From Notospermus geniculatus (Eukaryota; Nemertea; Pilidiophora; Heteronemertea; Lineidae), in NCBI GenBank assembly GCA_002633025.1, contig NMRB01000302.1, positions 89,098 to 153,097 on the forward strand: DNA of 64,000 bases, read 5' to 3'. A program made the position numbers and the translations under genes. The notes under the pieces were generated by a model. The model did no database searches. It saw only the letters and a program-made list of their open reading frames with translations, and was not told the origin of the DNA. Below, in pieces: positions 37,608 through 50,369 of this stretch (position 1 is its first letter; each line of letters starts with the position of its first letter).

Positions 37608-40600
37608 TCATTTTAGTCCAACATGACCGAAAGCTGTCTCTTCGCAAAATTTCAGCTGCCAAATTTTTCCTGCATACTCGTCAAACATATCCCTTCCAAG
37701 GAGCTTGATCAGTTGTGGCTGAAAAATTGACAGGTATATTCAAGTCGAAAGTGTTGTTGAGTTATACCATAACATGTCATGGAAAATAACTCCACTCCGC
37801 AAATTAACAATTCAGCTGCAGCTGAGCTCCCAATAAACTATGATTTGACTTACCTCCAGCTCATCCCCTTCAATGTTGTCCAGGATATCATAAGCTTTCT
37901 TCATCCTTTCAACACCAAGTCCTCGAATGCAGTCCCTGGGGAAGATAAGCAGAAATTCCGATTATAACAGCAAATAGAGTGAATCTCTGTCTTTAACTGA
38001 GAGATGTCCTCGCGGCAGAGGTGTCCGCTAAGGGAAATTCTCCTATAGCCTACTCTACATGCACCCTCTGTCAACCGTGGTTGTAGGCTGTGCTTCGAAT
38101 GTAGCTTCGGAATTCAGTGGGGCAAAGTGAATTCAACAAATTGATTCTCCTAAGAATGTCTTAATCCTTCAGAAACTTCTATTCCACTTACTTCCTAAGA
38201 GCAGTTATCCGTTCCATCAGCCTCCCAGTGGCACCCAGGGTCTGAGGTGAAACTGAAAAGACAAAGTTAATACAGGGATGAGGTCAGATTTCAGGGAATA
38301 ACAAGAGGTCCATGTGCCAGGTGCTCGGCTGTCAACCCTGGTGTTTTGGAATCACATCACACTTACCAACAACAGGTCCAGAATCTTGAACAGGTACTGA
38401 TAGTTGTCGCTCCACTCTGGGTGTGATGACGTCACCATCGTCTTCATCCTCATCTGGTGATCTGTCCTCTTCCTTGTTTAGACGGAGGGTCGTGTCCAAC
38501 AGCGTGATGAAATTGTTCATTTCTTTGTCCCGCCTGAGAAGGAGAAAACATCCATGAAAGACATTGCACGTTTAGCCTATTTTTGATAGGACACCAGAGT
38601 TCAGCCTCGTATTGGTAATTTTTATTTAGTTTGACCTCTGTAATGAGGCCTGTGTTCGTCACTCGCACCATGTCCTCAACAGACTGGTGACACTATGTAC
38701 TGATACTGCTCTGCCCTTTAAATGTCAACCGAGCCAAAAGGTGAGGAGTACTTTTGAACCAAAGAGTGAAGAGTACAATACATTTGAGCCAAAAAAGTGA
38801 AGAGTACTTTTGAGCAAAATTAGAAGTAGTTTTGATGGAGAGGAAAAAAGATGAATTAGTCAGTACCTATGATTGTTATGCCCAGGATTGTAGTCGTTAG
38901 AAGCGGGCTGCTGGGGAGTGTGGTTATTTCTGAAATGCAGGGGAAAATAAACGACAACAGTGTACTACACAGCAACGAAAAGATTCATGCAGGTAGACAA
39001 AGCATTACTTGAGCTGTCCAAACTGACATCAGCACAAAACAAGGGCAAGGGATGGCAGTATTTATAACAGATTGTGAAACATAACAAGGAGAAATACAGA
39101 AGCAGTAGGCCTTGAAACGATGACTGCATAAACCAGTACACCGAGTAGACATCTAAGATCTATTGAAACAGAGAACTCAGAATGAAGCGGCAGACAGGGA
39201 TTTCCGTTTCACTCACTTTTTCACGGGTTGTACAACTTCAGGCTCGGATTCCGACTCTGTGCTGCTGCTGGAGTCGGGTAACGATGGCTGCCGTACGACA
39301 CGAGGTTTGGAGGCTTCGACTGCTTGCCTAGCCTCTTTCTGAAAGAAAGATGAAGAGCAGTGATGAGTGAGTGAGCTATAAGCATATTCAACAACTTAAA
39401 CAGCCAACCCTGCAATGTCGTATAACGATATTTTAGTCCACTTGGGAATCTACTTAATAAATGCTACAGTGTAGAGGTGCTTTGGAAAATTCGAAGTCGG
39501 TGCCAAAATAAAACTGTGTAAGAAAGGTAACCCACAGAATACAACACTCAAATCACCTGTTTTTTCTCTGGAGACCGTGGCAATCTTCGACTATTGGCAG
39601 TTTCTTTACTATCTACATAATCAGCACCTTCTGATTTTGGCACATCCTTGCGTAATAAAACAGCGCCACCTATAAGCAATGCATGTACTAATGATTAGTT
39701 AAGCAATAGCGAGAAGCATGNAGTACAATACATTTGAGCCAAAAAAGTGAAGAGTACTTTTGAGCAAAATTAGAAGTAGTTTTGATGGAGAGGAAAAAAG
39801 ATGAATTAGTCAGTACCTATGATTGTTATGCCCAGGATTGTAGTCGTTAGAAGCGGGCTGCTGGGGAGTGTGGTTATTTCTGAAATGCAGGGGAAAATAA
39901 ACGACAACAGTGTACTACACAGCAACGAAAAGATTCATGCAGGTAGACAAAGCATTACTTGAGCTGTCCAAACTGACATCAGCACAAAACAAGGGCAAGG
40001 GATGGCAGTATTTATAACAGATTGTGAAACATAACAAGGAGAAATACAGAAGCAGTAGGCCTTGAAACGATGACTGCATAGACCAGTACACCGAGTAGAC
40101 ATCTAAGATCTATTGAAACAGAGAACTCAGAATGAAGTGGCAGACAGGGATTTCCGTTTCACTCACTTTTTCACGGGTTGTACAACTTCAGGCTCTGATT
40201 CTGACTCTGTGCTGCTGCTGGAGTCGGGTAACGATGGCTGCCGTACGACACGAGGTTTGGAGGCCTCGACTGCTTGCCTAGCCTCTTTCTGAAAGAAAGA
40301 TGAAGAGCAGTGATGAGTGAGTGAGCTATAAGCATATTCAACAACTTAAACAGCCAACCCTGCAATGTCGTATAACGATATTTCAGTCCACTCGGGAATC
40401 TACTTAATAAATGCTACAGTGTAGAGGTGCTTTGGAAAATTCAAAGTCGGTGCCAAAATAAAACTGTGTAAGAAAGGTAACCCACAGAATACAACACTCA
40501 AATCACCTGTTTTTTCTCGGGAGACCGTGGCAATCTTCGACTATTGGCAGTTTCTTTACTATCTACATAATCAGCACCTTCTGATTTTGGCACATCCTTG

Positions 40601-43600
40601 CGTAATAAAACAGCGCCACCTATAAGCAATGCATGTACTAATGATTAGTTAAGCAATAGCGAGAAGCATGCCTATTATCTATCAAGCAGTAGGTTTCTAT
40701 CCATTCAGCTACCTTGTAAGGTTCTGAATCAGACTTAGCCCTTCGATGTCCAGATCCTGGAGATATATTTTGGCGGTCGGGCGACAGTCCATCGTTAAAA
40801 TCAAACTTGACGCGTGGTCGATTGAGGACAACTGATTTAAATGGAAGAAAAGACGTGAACTGTTGGCATGAAATTTTCTTAACACATTGATACAGACTGA
40901 ACTTGGAATCTCTCAGTTTCCATTGTGTACTCGGACAGCCAGCCCTCCAAACTCAAAGGCAATTTTTTCCAAGGTTGTTAACTCACCAGGTGGCCCAATA
41001 GGTGTCCTCGGTGTCTCAGTTTCCTCTTGTTTCAACCTTTCGCGTCGCCGGGCTCGAGCTGCCGAGTTTGGACGGCTCTGCAATAGAAGATGTCACACAA
41101 AATGAGCAATAACAGCCAGCTGTATACATGTACCGGTACATGTATTGTGTGTATCACAAATGGAGTTAGGAATCATTGAAATAACGGAAGGCTCAAGGTC
41201 CATATCAGCTATTAGCCATTTCGCCATTGATCTATTGATCCATGTGATTTCAATGGATGAATTCAATAGGAAACCATAAGATAAACCTGTAGGACGATAA
41301 ATTCTACTATTTCTAATTCCTTTACAATTTGTATCATATTCATTCTCTTCGTTACTTCATTTTATTATTTTAGTCTACTTGTAAAGCGCTTTGAAGTTCT
41401 TTTACATAAAGCGCTATTGATCCATTACCTAGTTGTAAGTGGACTTTCTTTAAGCGAGTAAACTTACCTGGCCTACATTATAACTAATGGGTTTGCCTCA
41501 TCAACCATCGATACTTGCAAGATAGAATTCAAAATCCCCGCCAACTTCCAACCGGAAGTCCCCCTCTCCGCGCATGCGCACTCCAGTGTCTGAATCTTGG
41601 AAAATAAAACCAAACTCACCAGAGTTGTAAGGGAGGCGGGTGGGCCGTAGGCCAGGTAAGTTTACTCGCTTAAAGAAAGTCCACTTACAACTAGGTAATG
41701 GATCATTCTTTCACGCTTCGTAAACTTACCTGGCCTACATTATAACTAATGGGTCAGATTCCAAAGCAGTGCAACAAGGCAAAAGGAGGATGGTGGGAAC
41801 AAATCTGGTGAGCTCAAAAAAATCTGCTAAAATTTCAATCTCACCTAAGAAGNCCTACCCTTGGCGTGTCACCTACAGATTTGCTGACATCATCCTTGGA
41901 ACTCGCCACAGAACTGGAACTGGAATCATCGGTGATTTTAGCAGCATGGTGCTGTGGGGTGGATTCTGCACTGGACGGTCTTGGTGGAAGAGGCCTTGGC
42001 TTCAAGACGGATTTGGGCTTAAAAATAACATTAAAAACATATAAAGATATGATCTCTGAGATAAAGAGGTGAACGTCTGCCAAAAACATCACCAAAGGGT
42101 GGAGCATTTCCTCATGCTTATGGGTCACCTGGACAATTTGTGGGGAATGTCGTTTACCTTGGACACTCGACTTGATGGAGAGTCCTCAGCCGCTTCTGAA
42201 CTTGCCACAGATTCAGAATCTGAGTCCTTCACGCCCCTCCTCCTCCGTCGGCCATGGTTTGCTTCATTGTCAGCGGGCATGGCTGCAGGGGTCTGTGAAA
42301 TCAAGTTATAAAATCAGTATTATTTTCACTTACCGGTACATGCATGGAACAGCCTGTAAGGTGAACATGCAAAGTGAGAAAAAGTATGTTGTCCACATTC
42401 ACATACTGGTAGACAAGGACTGACTCTCTCAGAACTTGCAGTTACTCTGTTGACTGAGGTACTCATTAACATAGCAATTGTGTACCAATTGTGTACCCAT
42501 TTACCTTCTTCAGTGGGGACCGCGGGGCAGGTTCATCACCCGCAGAAGCTATCCTAGGCCTCCCGTTTCCTTTCTCAGCTGTTGATGGCCTCTGACCTTG
42601 AGCACTTGGACGGTTTGATACATGCGAATGATTGGAATTACTAGATACCCGTGACACATTTGAAACCTTCGACACATGTGACGCTTCTGACCGTTCAGTA
42701 TCCGGTTCCTCGTGTCTTGAGTTACTCGGTCTAGACCTCGGCCGATCTGAAGATGGCGGTCGACCCGATGATGACGATGGCCGACTGCTGGCAACAGAGG
42801 ATGCACTCGATACGCTGGATACACTACTACGCCGGCTGAAGAAGAACATTACGCAAAATGATTACAACAGGAATTGGTCAGGTCAAAGTGACCTCATTGA
42901 AAAATTGGCACAAGTGTCCAGGGTTAGAAAACTCACCCTTGCATGTTTCTGACAACCACAACTACAGAAGAAATCAATACTTCTTTAATCTCCAACCAAT
43001 ACACTAAGTACTTACTTCTTCGTTCCCTCTAAAAATATGGCAATGTTTCTTTTGATGTAGGGATCTCTGAGTATTCGGTTGACACTCGGTCGTTTGTCCG
43101 GATTCTGATGTAACATGGCTTTAATCAAGTTTAGTAACTCTGGGCTGTACGACTTTGGCATAGCAGGCATCTGAAAAAAGATCGGTGGCAATTCAAAGAT
43201 AAAAAATCGTGAAGTGCCATTTATAGTTTACCAGCATTGTTTGTCCTCTTGGACTTAAACAAATTTCGTCATCAATTTGTTTTCAATTAACCTTTTATGC
43301 CAAAGAGTAATTTTGATGGGTAAGTATTTCAAAGCAGAAAGTCTGCTAAACCTTCAGACACCAAAAATAAAGGAATTCCTGTTAATTTGGGGCACCTTAC
43401 CTTTCCCCTGAGAATTCTGTATACTAATGAGTTCATATCTTTGGCATTGAACGCGTGCTTCAATGTGGCCATTTCATACACACAGCAGCCTAATGCCCAA
43501 ACATCTGACTGTAAACAACACATAAGATATGACAACAAAAGTAGGACCGGTAATAGGACGGGAACAATATCCCATAAGCAATCTTAGAAGGCATAGATAT

Positions 43601-44778
43601 GTGGAAAACGCCACAACCAGTTGTAAGTCAATGCCATAATTTGGAAAAACGGACTGCAACAAGTTGAAATGACCTTACCTTGTGGTTATAAGGTTTGTTT
43701 GAAAATAACTCCGGACTCATATAGTATGGTGTCCCAATAAGTGTGGTGGCCATATCATTGGATGTTTCCAAAACTCTGGAAATATTGAAAGGAGAAGTAG
43801 GCCTGGTTTTGCAACAACACAAGAAAATGTCAATGAGTTTTCTTTCCGTAAACTAATCCAAATTACCACTGGGGTCCAAATCAATCCTTGTGCACTAACG
43901 ACATCATGTTCATACAGATACACATTTAAACTGAAGCCAATAGACAGCTGGTAATCAGCGAGTGGTTCTCATGTTAAATTCAACAGGAGCTGTCAATGTC
44001 TACTCACCTTGCAATTCCTAAGTCACCAACTTTGATTATCTTACTCTTAGTCAAGAATATGTTCTGTGTCTTTAAATCTCTGTGAAGGATATTTCTCTCA
44101 TGCATGTACTGAAGAGCCATGGCAATCTGAACAAACCACTCCACAACTTGGCGTTCCTCTAGTGGTACTCCCTTCTGTTCTTTTAACCTATTATAAAGGT
44201 CGCCTCCTTCACAGAAACCCATAGCAATGTACAAAATCCCATCCCCTGTCTCAAATGAGTCCTTATACGCCACAATGTTTGGATGTTTGAGACGTGAGAG
44301 TAACTTTGATTCCTGTTCAGCAGCTTTTCGTTCTCTCTTGGAAGCATTGTGGAGGTCGATCTTCTTCAGGACGTACTGCAACAAAAATGAAATTCAGTTT
44401 ATTAGTTGTTATTTCAAACAGAAAATAAAACATTACACAGAATTTCAAGTGACTTGAGGACAAAAGTCACAGACCATATCTTGTTCCACCCATGTTGACA
44501 ACAATGTTCCATGGATCATTCTGCCGATTTTGCAATAAGTGAACAGATTTGATGGCTTCTTTTGCAGACATTCAACAGTCATTCCATGGCAATGTTCCCC
44601 TATGAACAATTCGGTCTTTTTTTATGTTGACTGATTGTATTCACACCTGATTCCTCCCTTCCAGACAGCATCAGTGAGGGCTCACCTGTTTTTTATCCTT
44701 CCTGTGTTTTGACAACCAGACCTCTCCATAACTACCCTTCCCAATCACTTTGCTCTTCACATATTCATCAAGAGACAT
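37608..44778 (-). CDS. NEK4: NIMA-related serine/threonine kinase 4
   Basis: NEK4 is a NIMA-family kinase linked in vertebrates to cilium stability and DNA-damage responses. Exons on the minus strand: 44686-44778, 44008-44375, 43679-43775, 43401-43508, 43016-43170, 42505-42835, 42158-42292, 41859-42017, 40987-41077, 40713-40831, 40507-40619, 40167-40288, 39817-39879, 38367-38533, 38192-38252, 37854-37935 and 37608-37718, with 39557-39669, 39217-39338 and 38867-38929 as duplicate copies. Motifs: GKGSYGEV loop, VLKK lysine, HRDLKTQN, DLG in place of DFG (normal for NEKs), GTPYYMSPE and FNAKDMNSLVYRI. The C-terminal IRGLGVERMKKAYDIL and QLKFCEE agree with the vertebrate NEK4 tail, which separates it from NEK1 and NEK3. 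The middle is Ser/Arg-rich. The join between exons 40713-40831 and 40507-40619 does not keep frame, so an exon is missing or misread there. The start MSLDEYVKSKV fits family N-termini. Confidence 0.92.
38772..39720 (-). repeat. NEK4 duplication, copy A (949 bp)
   Basis: Both copies start AGTACAATACATTTGAGCC and end GCGAGAAGCATG, are exactly 949 bp long and differ by only a few SNPs (for example GAAGCGG versus GAAGTGG). Each contains three NEK4 exons. A single N at 39721 sits between them. Splicing all six exons together would shift the frame, because the last exon of one copy ends in a different phase from that required by the first exon of the other. Confidence 0.95.
39722..40670 (-). repeat. 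NEK4 duplication, copy B (949 bp)
   Basis: This is the second copy of the unit at 38772-39720, directly after the single N. It holds the exons at 40507-40619, 40167-40288 and 39817-39879. It is connected to unique NEK4 sequence on its right side, whereas copy A is connected on its left side, as expected if two overlapping contigs were joined without merging the overlap. Confidence 0.95.
41418..41705. mobile_element. MITE with perfect 59-bp terminal inverted repeats in a NEK4 intron
   Basis: 41418-41476 (TGATCCATTACCTAGTTGTA ... TGGCCTAC) is the exact reverse complement of 41647-41705. The 170-bp core carries no ORF. A further direct copy of about 35 bp of the left arm (GTAAACTTACCTGGCCTAC and onward) follows at about 41719-41754, so the end has been partly duplicated or a second element is nested. 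A SINE-tail-like TGTAAAGCGCTTTGAAGTTC is just upstream near 41380. Confidence 0.85.
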
Positions 44779-45444
44779 AGCAACGAATTATATATATTCC
44801 CACCACAAGTGAAATATGCAGAATGGAGCACTAGGCCAGTTCCAGATGGACAGGCACAGATTGCACCAAGTGCGATCGGCAATCGTCTTTGCTATTGCTG
44901 AATTTATCCACAATCTCAAGTTACTGTCTTCACCNAGTTCACTCACTGAACTGAATTATGCACAGGAGCAAGCATGGCAGTGCACTGTGCATATAGTCAG
45001 TATGATATGAGAAGCAGAGTGAGAGACTGCTGAGAATGCTACTCACTGGCGGCTACTGCATGCTTTGACTATGAGCATGGTGAGTGCGTGTCAGGGTGTG
45101 TGATGCAGTGCGTTTTACCCTAAGTTTCAGCCAGCTAATGTGTTATTCAGCTTATTTGTCATCGATTGTTTACAAAATATGGACGTTTGTTGCGAATGTG
45201 GCATTTCTGCCCATACTTTGTTTCTGATGACGTCATCATCAGAGCCAATGACGCGCGGACTCCGCTATTACCATGATTACCGGGCAAGCTTGGCGAGAAC
45301 TAAAAAAAAAAAAAAAAATGTGCATGGCATGCTGCTCTGGTGTTGGCGCGTTTTATGTTCTTCTAAACTTCATATGTTGATCAAAACTGTAGTTTTTCGC
45401 AATGTTAACGTGTTAAAGTAAACCTCTATCTTTTAAGAGAAAGT
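44779..45444. promoter_or_regulatory. Head-to-head promoter interval, NEK4 and RG-rich gene
   Basis: These 666 bp separate two divergent start codons, so both promoters, or one bidirectional promoter, should be here. I see no clear TATA box for either gene. A poly-A run of 17 is near 45303, and a single N is at 44935. Confidence 0.5.
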
Positions 45445-47848
45445 ATGTGGAATGATTATGAACCTGGCAGCTTCAATTATAGTAGCCCTAGCCCAAGGAA
45501 TGCTAGGTCTGCTGCAGGCACAGGTCGAGGAGCAGGAGGAGGGCGTGGTCGTGGACGTGGGCGTGGTCATGGTGGTGGTGGTGCCACTCCCACTCCCACT
45601 ACTGTTGGTGCCAGTAAGCAGGGCAGAAGTGGCCTGAGTGGACAGGGTGTCACTTCCAGTACTGCCAGTGCTAAAAGTGGTCAACGTCGTCAGGTCGGTG
45701 CTTCTGAATCTGGACCTGGTGCTGCTGATACAGTTGATGGCAGAAGGGTGAAGGAAATTGGCCTGAAGAAACTCGGCATTATGTATGACAGGGGGCCAAT
45801 CTCACCCATGGAAATTTTTCAGAAGATTCAAAGCGAACATTTGCCAGCTTGCTTACACGGTCATGGTTCAAAATTTCTGACCACTTATGATGAGCATGTG
45901 ACGAAACTCCAGAAGATCTTCAGTGAGATATTCGATCTCCAACAAGACTCGTTCGATTTACTGGAAGTCTGTGGGCTCATGGAGGAATGGCACCAGTGGC
46001 AGAGTCGCAAAATCCCAATAAAACAGGAAGATGACAAAGCAGCAAAGGGTGATGAAAGTATGGAGGAAAAGAAGAACAGAGCAAATAATATTGGCAGGAA
46101 GATCTTGGGAGAAATAATCAGAGCACAAAAGAATGCGCAGAAACGGAAGACCGCATTTGTTGATTCTTCACAACCCATTGTATGGTAAGGGTCCTTCTTG
46201 ATCTCAGCCTTACCCCTCTGTGAAGGAGTTACTGGTTTTCAGTAATATTCGGTCGTCTGTTCCCCATCCCCCNNCCCCCCCCCCCCCGAACTGCAAGGGG
46301 AGGGCTCACCACAGAGTTCCCTGGATGCTTCGGAAACAAAACTCTGGCCAGATTACCCACACGATAATTTGAATGTTCTCCCTCTATTTGCAGGATGAAT
46401 ATCGTTTATGCCATAGAACAAGTGGATGACTTCCTGGAATCTCTGACCTCTGTCTTGAAGGACAGTTTCCAACCCGAGATCAATGAGAAGATGTTTGGCA
46501 GTCTCTTCCGTGACTTTGCAAGAATCTTCAGCGTCAGATTGAAGTAAATATGATGATGTCTTCAAGTGAACAACAGCCCAGATATGCCAGAATTGTCTTT
46601 CTTTAGGTCTCTGAGTCTTTGCATCTCCAGGAGACTCCTACATTTTACTTGGATCATTTGGTCTCCATCCTGTGTTGATAAGTTTTACAAACTTTCATTT
46701 TCAGATATGGTTTGAAACGTACTTTGAAATTCGGCAGTTTGAAAGTCACCAGCGAAAATGACCTACGCTTTGATTTTGTACCTGATAGTGATGAGGTTCT
46801 GAATACTGACCAGAGGAAAGCTCTGGTTACTGTGCATGTTGCGAATGTTGAGGTATGTGAATGAGTGGAACCCAGATGCCTCTGACAGTCATCTAGCTTT
46901 CCTTCATACTTGGACATAACATCCCACTGGGAACTGTGTAATAGTGTCAATTCAACAGTGTGGCGATAAATGTACCGGGTAGTAGTCATAGAAATCCAAG
47001 ATAGGGAGGGGACACAAGTTTTCAACTGCTGCACTTTCCATTACCTTGTGTTTGTCAATGTGCGTGTTCAATGTTGCAGGTGAAACGATATGTAAAAGAA
47101 AGTAGTGATTCCACTGGAGCACCACCAATGAAAAAACTCCGCTGTACAGCGACAACGCCCGAAAAGTCATCCAGTTCTAAAAGTACACCTCATGATGATA
47201 TTGAACTTCCAACTGACCTACGGGGACAGCATGGGATTCAGCTCCTGGCGGCCATGGATCATTCCTGTTTGGAACCCACATCAACAAATTCAATGGTCCT
47301 TGGTATGATAGTGCAAGCAACATTGGTGAGTGCAGTTACAATGATGAGTGATAGCAAAAATAGAAAAGCAAGCTATTTTTGGTGATAGTTTGTGATGGGA
47401 TCTAGCAGTCACTGATGCAATAAAATCATGCCAGCCCTGGGGTCACTTCCATTAACATAGGCCTGCTGCGGCTGCCCTTGCTGTGCCTGTTGCCACTGCA
47501 TCATCCCTCACATGCCTGTGGATGAGATAATTTACCATAGACATCAAATACATTTAGTGGTACTATGGGAGGATGGGCGCATAACTGTTACGCTTGTCTG
47601 ATTTAAATGACCTATATTTTGTCTTTCACTTTCAGGTGAGACTGACATGTTTGGACATCAAACATCAAGACTTCAAAGAAGTACAGGAGCACAGGCCTCA
47701 AACACCAGCTAAGAGAATAGGAACGATCTATTACACCAAAGCATTTGACATGTTGACCCAAGATGGACGCATGAATTTGATTTTCATCATGAGGCATTTG
47801 TTATTCTTGTCCAACAGCTCTGCTGATAAAAAGTTACCACGGATTTAG
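45445..47848 (+). CDS. Unrecognised protein with RG-rich N-terminus (498 aa)
   Basis: I do not recognise this family. Five exons, 45445-46184, 46394-46543, 46705-46852, 47080-47325 and 47636-47848, join in frame to 498 codons plus stop. The protein begins MWNDYEPGSFNYSS, then a Gly/Arg stretch with GRGRGRGRGHGGGG at about residues 32-47 (an RGG-like tract of the sort that binds RNA), a Ser/Thr/Gly-rich linker, and from about residue 100 a probably helical region (KLGIMYDRGPISPMEIFQKI; LLEVCGLMEEWHQWQ) with no stop or low-complexity break. A Lys-rich stretch (NAQKRKTAFV) precedes MNIVYAIEQVDDFLESL, and the end is a mixed strand-helix region. No catalytic motif, transmembrane segment or zinc ligand pattern is visible. 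A second copy of the last exon is at 49114-49326. It is head to head with NEK4. A nuclear or RNA-related role is only a guess from composition. Confidence 0.8.
46273..46274. other. Two ambiguous bases in a poly-C tract
   Basis: NN lies inside a run of C in an intron of the RG-rich gene. It is probably a homopolymer sequencing problem with no effect on the coding model. Other single Ns are at 39721, 41853, 44935 and 48891. Confidence 0.9.
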
Positions 47849-48890
47849 AAAAATTGCTGATAAAGCATTGTGGTTTTGACTTGGAAAGAATTTTGGCTGG
47901 GAACACTTCACATGGTAGTTGAGAATGAGAGTCCAAAGACCCAGTTGCTTGTCCATAATTGAAGTATTGGTTGGTTGCCCGATAACATAGATGCTTTCAC
48001 TGGAATGAGACCATTCAATAGTTATTTTCGTCACCATAGTGGTAGGCCTGCATGAGTTCCTGTTCTTTGTTGTAAATATCACCAAACTCAATTTGTTTGT
48101 GGGGCGTTATTGTTTACCAGTGGCAGTGGGGTTATTTGGCTACAGAGTAAATCAACTTGTTGCCAAAAGGCAAGGTACCAGTAATAGGCCTACCCTCAAC
48201 CCTGGCATTAGTAGGCCTAAACTTCAGTTTTTTTCCAAGTGCACGGTTGCTGCTTGGTGATGGGTAATCAAAATTTGTTGTAAATATCACCAAACTCTTT
48301 GTTTGTGGGGCGTTATTGTTTACCAGTGGCAGTGGGGTTATTTGGCTACAGAGTAAATCAACTTAGTGTTGCCAAAAGGCAAGGTAATAGGCCTACCCTC
48401 AACCCTGGCATTAGTAGGCCTAAACTTCAGTTTTTTTCCAAGTGCACGGTTGCTGCTTGGTGATGGGTAATCAAAAGTTAAGTAGCACTGCTTTTTTCTG
48501 AGGTCAATGGGACACTATAAAAATTGATTGTAGGATTCGCTTGTTGTCAAAATGTTTTCCATAGGCCTTGTTCTGTTTACACATTTTTCCATTCTCGAAG
48601 ACATTAAATGTTAAATTTTGAAGGTACCGTATATTTATATTGCATTTATTACAGAGATTTCCTTTATCAACGAGAGTTTGTGAGATTTCAAGTGCTAACA
48701 TATTGTATGAAGAGATGCAAACAAAATACTATTTTGTTACACTAAATCATTGTCTGTTGTTTAGTGTTATCTTCCAAGGTGGTATAAACCAGGATGATTT
48801 CAGGAAGTCAGAAAAAATATTGCAGTTGACCATAAATTCTTAGAATGGTTGGGTGGGCCCCCGCTTTCTCTGGGTCGCATCTGTATGCCC
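47617..48890 (+). repeat. 3' duplication of the RG-rich gene, copy 1
   Basis: From the acceptor region before the last exon (GTCTTTCACTTTCAGG) to GCATCTGTATGCCC, this segment is repeated at about 49095-50173. It contains the terminal exon and its 3' flank, plus an extra internal tandem duplication of about 200 bp (48076-48275 and 48276-48478) that copy 2 lacks. It ends at a single N, 48891. Confidence 0.9.
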
Positions 48891-49094
48891 NCTTCTTTTA
48901 CCTTTCTGGATTTTTTTATCGTGTATTTTAATGATCTTGCGTTGTATTTCGCATGGGAATGCATGTAAAACATGTATTGGGCCTATCCAGTCCATCATAG
49001 GCCTACAGTCATCACTTCCTCCACATTCCTTAATTCCTGCCTTCTCCCCTTCATGTTTATTCGACATAGCGAACCCCTGTCGCCACCCAGCTTG

Positions 49095-50173
49095 TTTTGT
49101 TTTTCACTTTCAGGTGAGACTGACGTGCTTGGACATCAAACATAAAGACTTCAAAGAAGTACAGGAGCACAGGCCTCAAACACCAGCTAGAAGAATAGGA
49201 ACGATCTATTACACCAAAGCATTTGACATGTTGACCCAAGATGGACGCATGAATTTGATTTTCATCATGAGGCATTTGTTATTCTTGTCCAACAGCTCTG
49301 CTGATAAAAAGTTACCACGGATTTAGAAAGATTGCTGATAAGCATTGTAGATTTAGAAAGACTGCTGATGTAAGGTAACATGGTTTTGACTTGGAAACAA
49401 TTTTGGCTGAGAACACTTCACATGGTAGTTGAGAATGAGACTCCAAAGACCCAGTTGCTTGTCCATAATTGAAGTATTGGTTGGTTGCCCGATAACATAG
49501 ATGCTTTCACTGGAATGAGACCATTCAATAGTTATTTTTGTCACCATATTGGTAGGCATGCATGAGTTCCTGTTCTTTGTTGTAAATATCACCAAACTCT
49601 TTGTTTGTGGGGCGTTATTGTTTACCAGTGGCAGTGGGGTTATTTGGCTACAGAGTAAATCAACTTGTTGCCAAAAGGCAAGGTAATAGGCCTACCCTCA
49701 ACCCTGGCATTAGTAGGCCTAAACTTCAGTTTTTTTCCAAGTGCACGGTTGCTGCTTGGTGATGGGTAATCAAAAGTTAAGTAGCACTGCTTTTTTCTGA
49801 GGTCAATGGGACACTATAAATTGATTGTAGGATTCGCTTGTTGTCAAAATGTTTTCCATAGGCCTTGTTCTGTTTACACATTTTTCCATTCTCGAAGACA
49901 TTTGAAGGTACAGTATATTTATATTGCATTTATTACAGAGATTTCCTTTATCAACGAGAGTTTGTGAGATTTCAAGTGCTAACATATTGTATGAAGAGAT
50001 GCGAACAAAATACTATTTTGTTACACTAAATCATTTCTGTTGTTTAGTGTTATCTTCCAAGGTGGTATAAACCAGGATGATTTCAGGAAGTCAGAAAAAA
50101 TATTGCAGTTGACCATAAATTCTTAGAATGGTTGGGTGGGCCCCCGCTTTCTCTGGGTCACATCTGTATGCCC
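49095..50173 (+). repeat. 3' duplication of the RG-rich gene, copy 2
   Basis: This is the second copy of the unit, with a last-exon copy at 49114-49326 that retains the same reading frame, acceptor and stop. Coding differences are few (for example KHKDFK for KHQDFK and ARR for AKR). It continues past the point where copy 1 hits the single N, into unique sequence and then the large gap. Confidence 0.9.
49114..49326 (+). pseudogene. Duplicate terminal exon of the RG-rich gene
   Basis: It corresponds to 47636-47848 with an intact acceptor (TTTCAG), the same 70 codons and the same TAG stop. It could act as an alternative last exon if the duplication is real, but it is more likely the other allele placed in tandem by the assembler. 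There is no upstream gene body of its own. Confidence 0.7.
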
Positions 50174-50369
50174 GAGGGAGTCCATTCCTCTGAGGTCAGG
50201 ACAATTATCTGCTCTGAAAGTCGGTCTTGAGGACAAAATTCGAATGATTTGCCTTGGGGACGAAAGGCTCTGATGAACTTCCCGTAACTGGGGAGTTGTC
50301 TGCATGTTCGTGTGTGATGGTTCTCCCACAATCTTGCTCTTGTGATATTTCCCTCCCCAAGTCCCTCTC

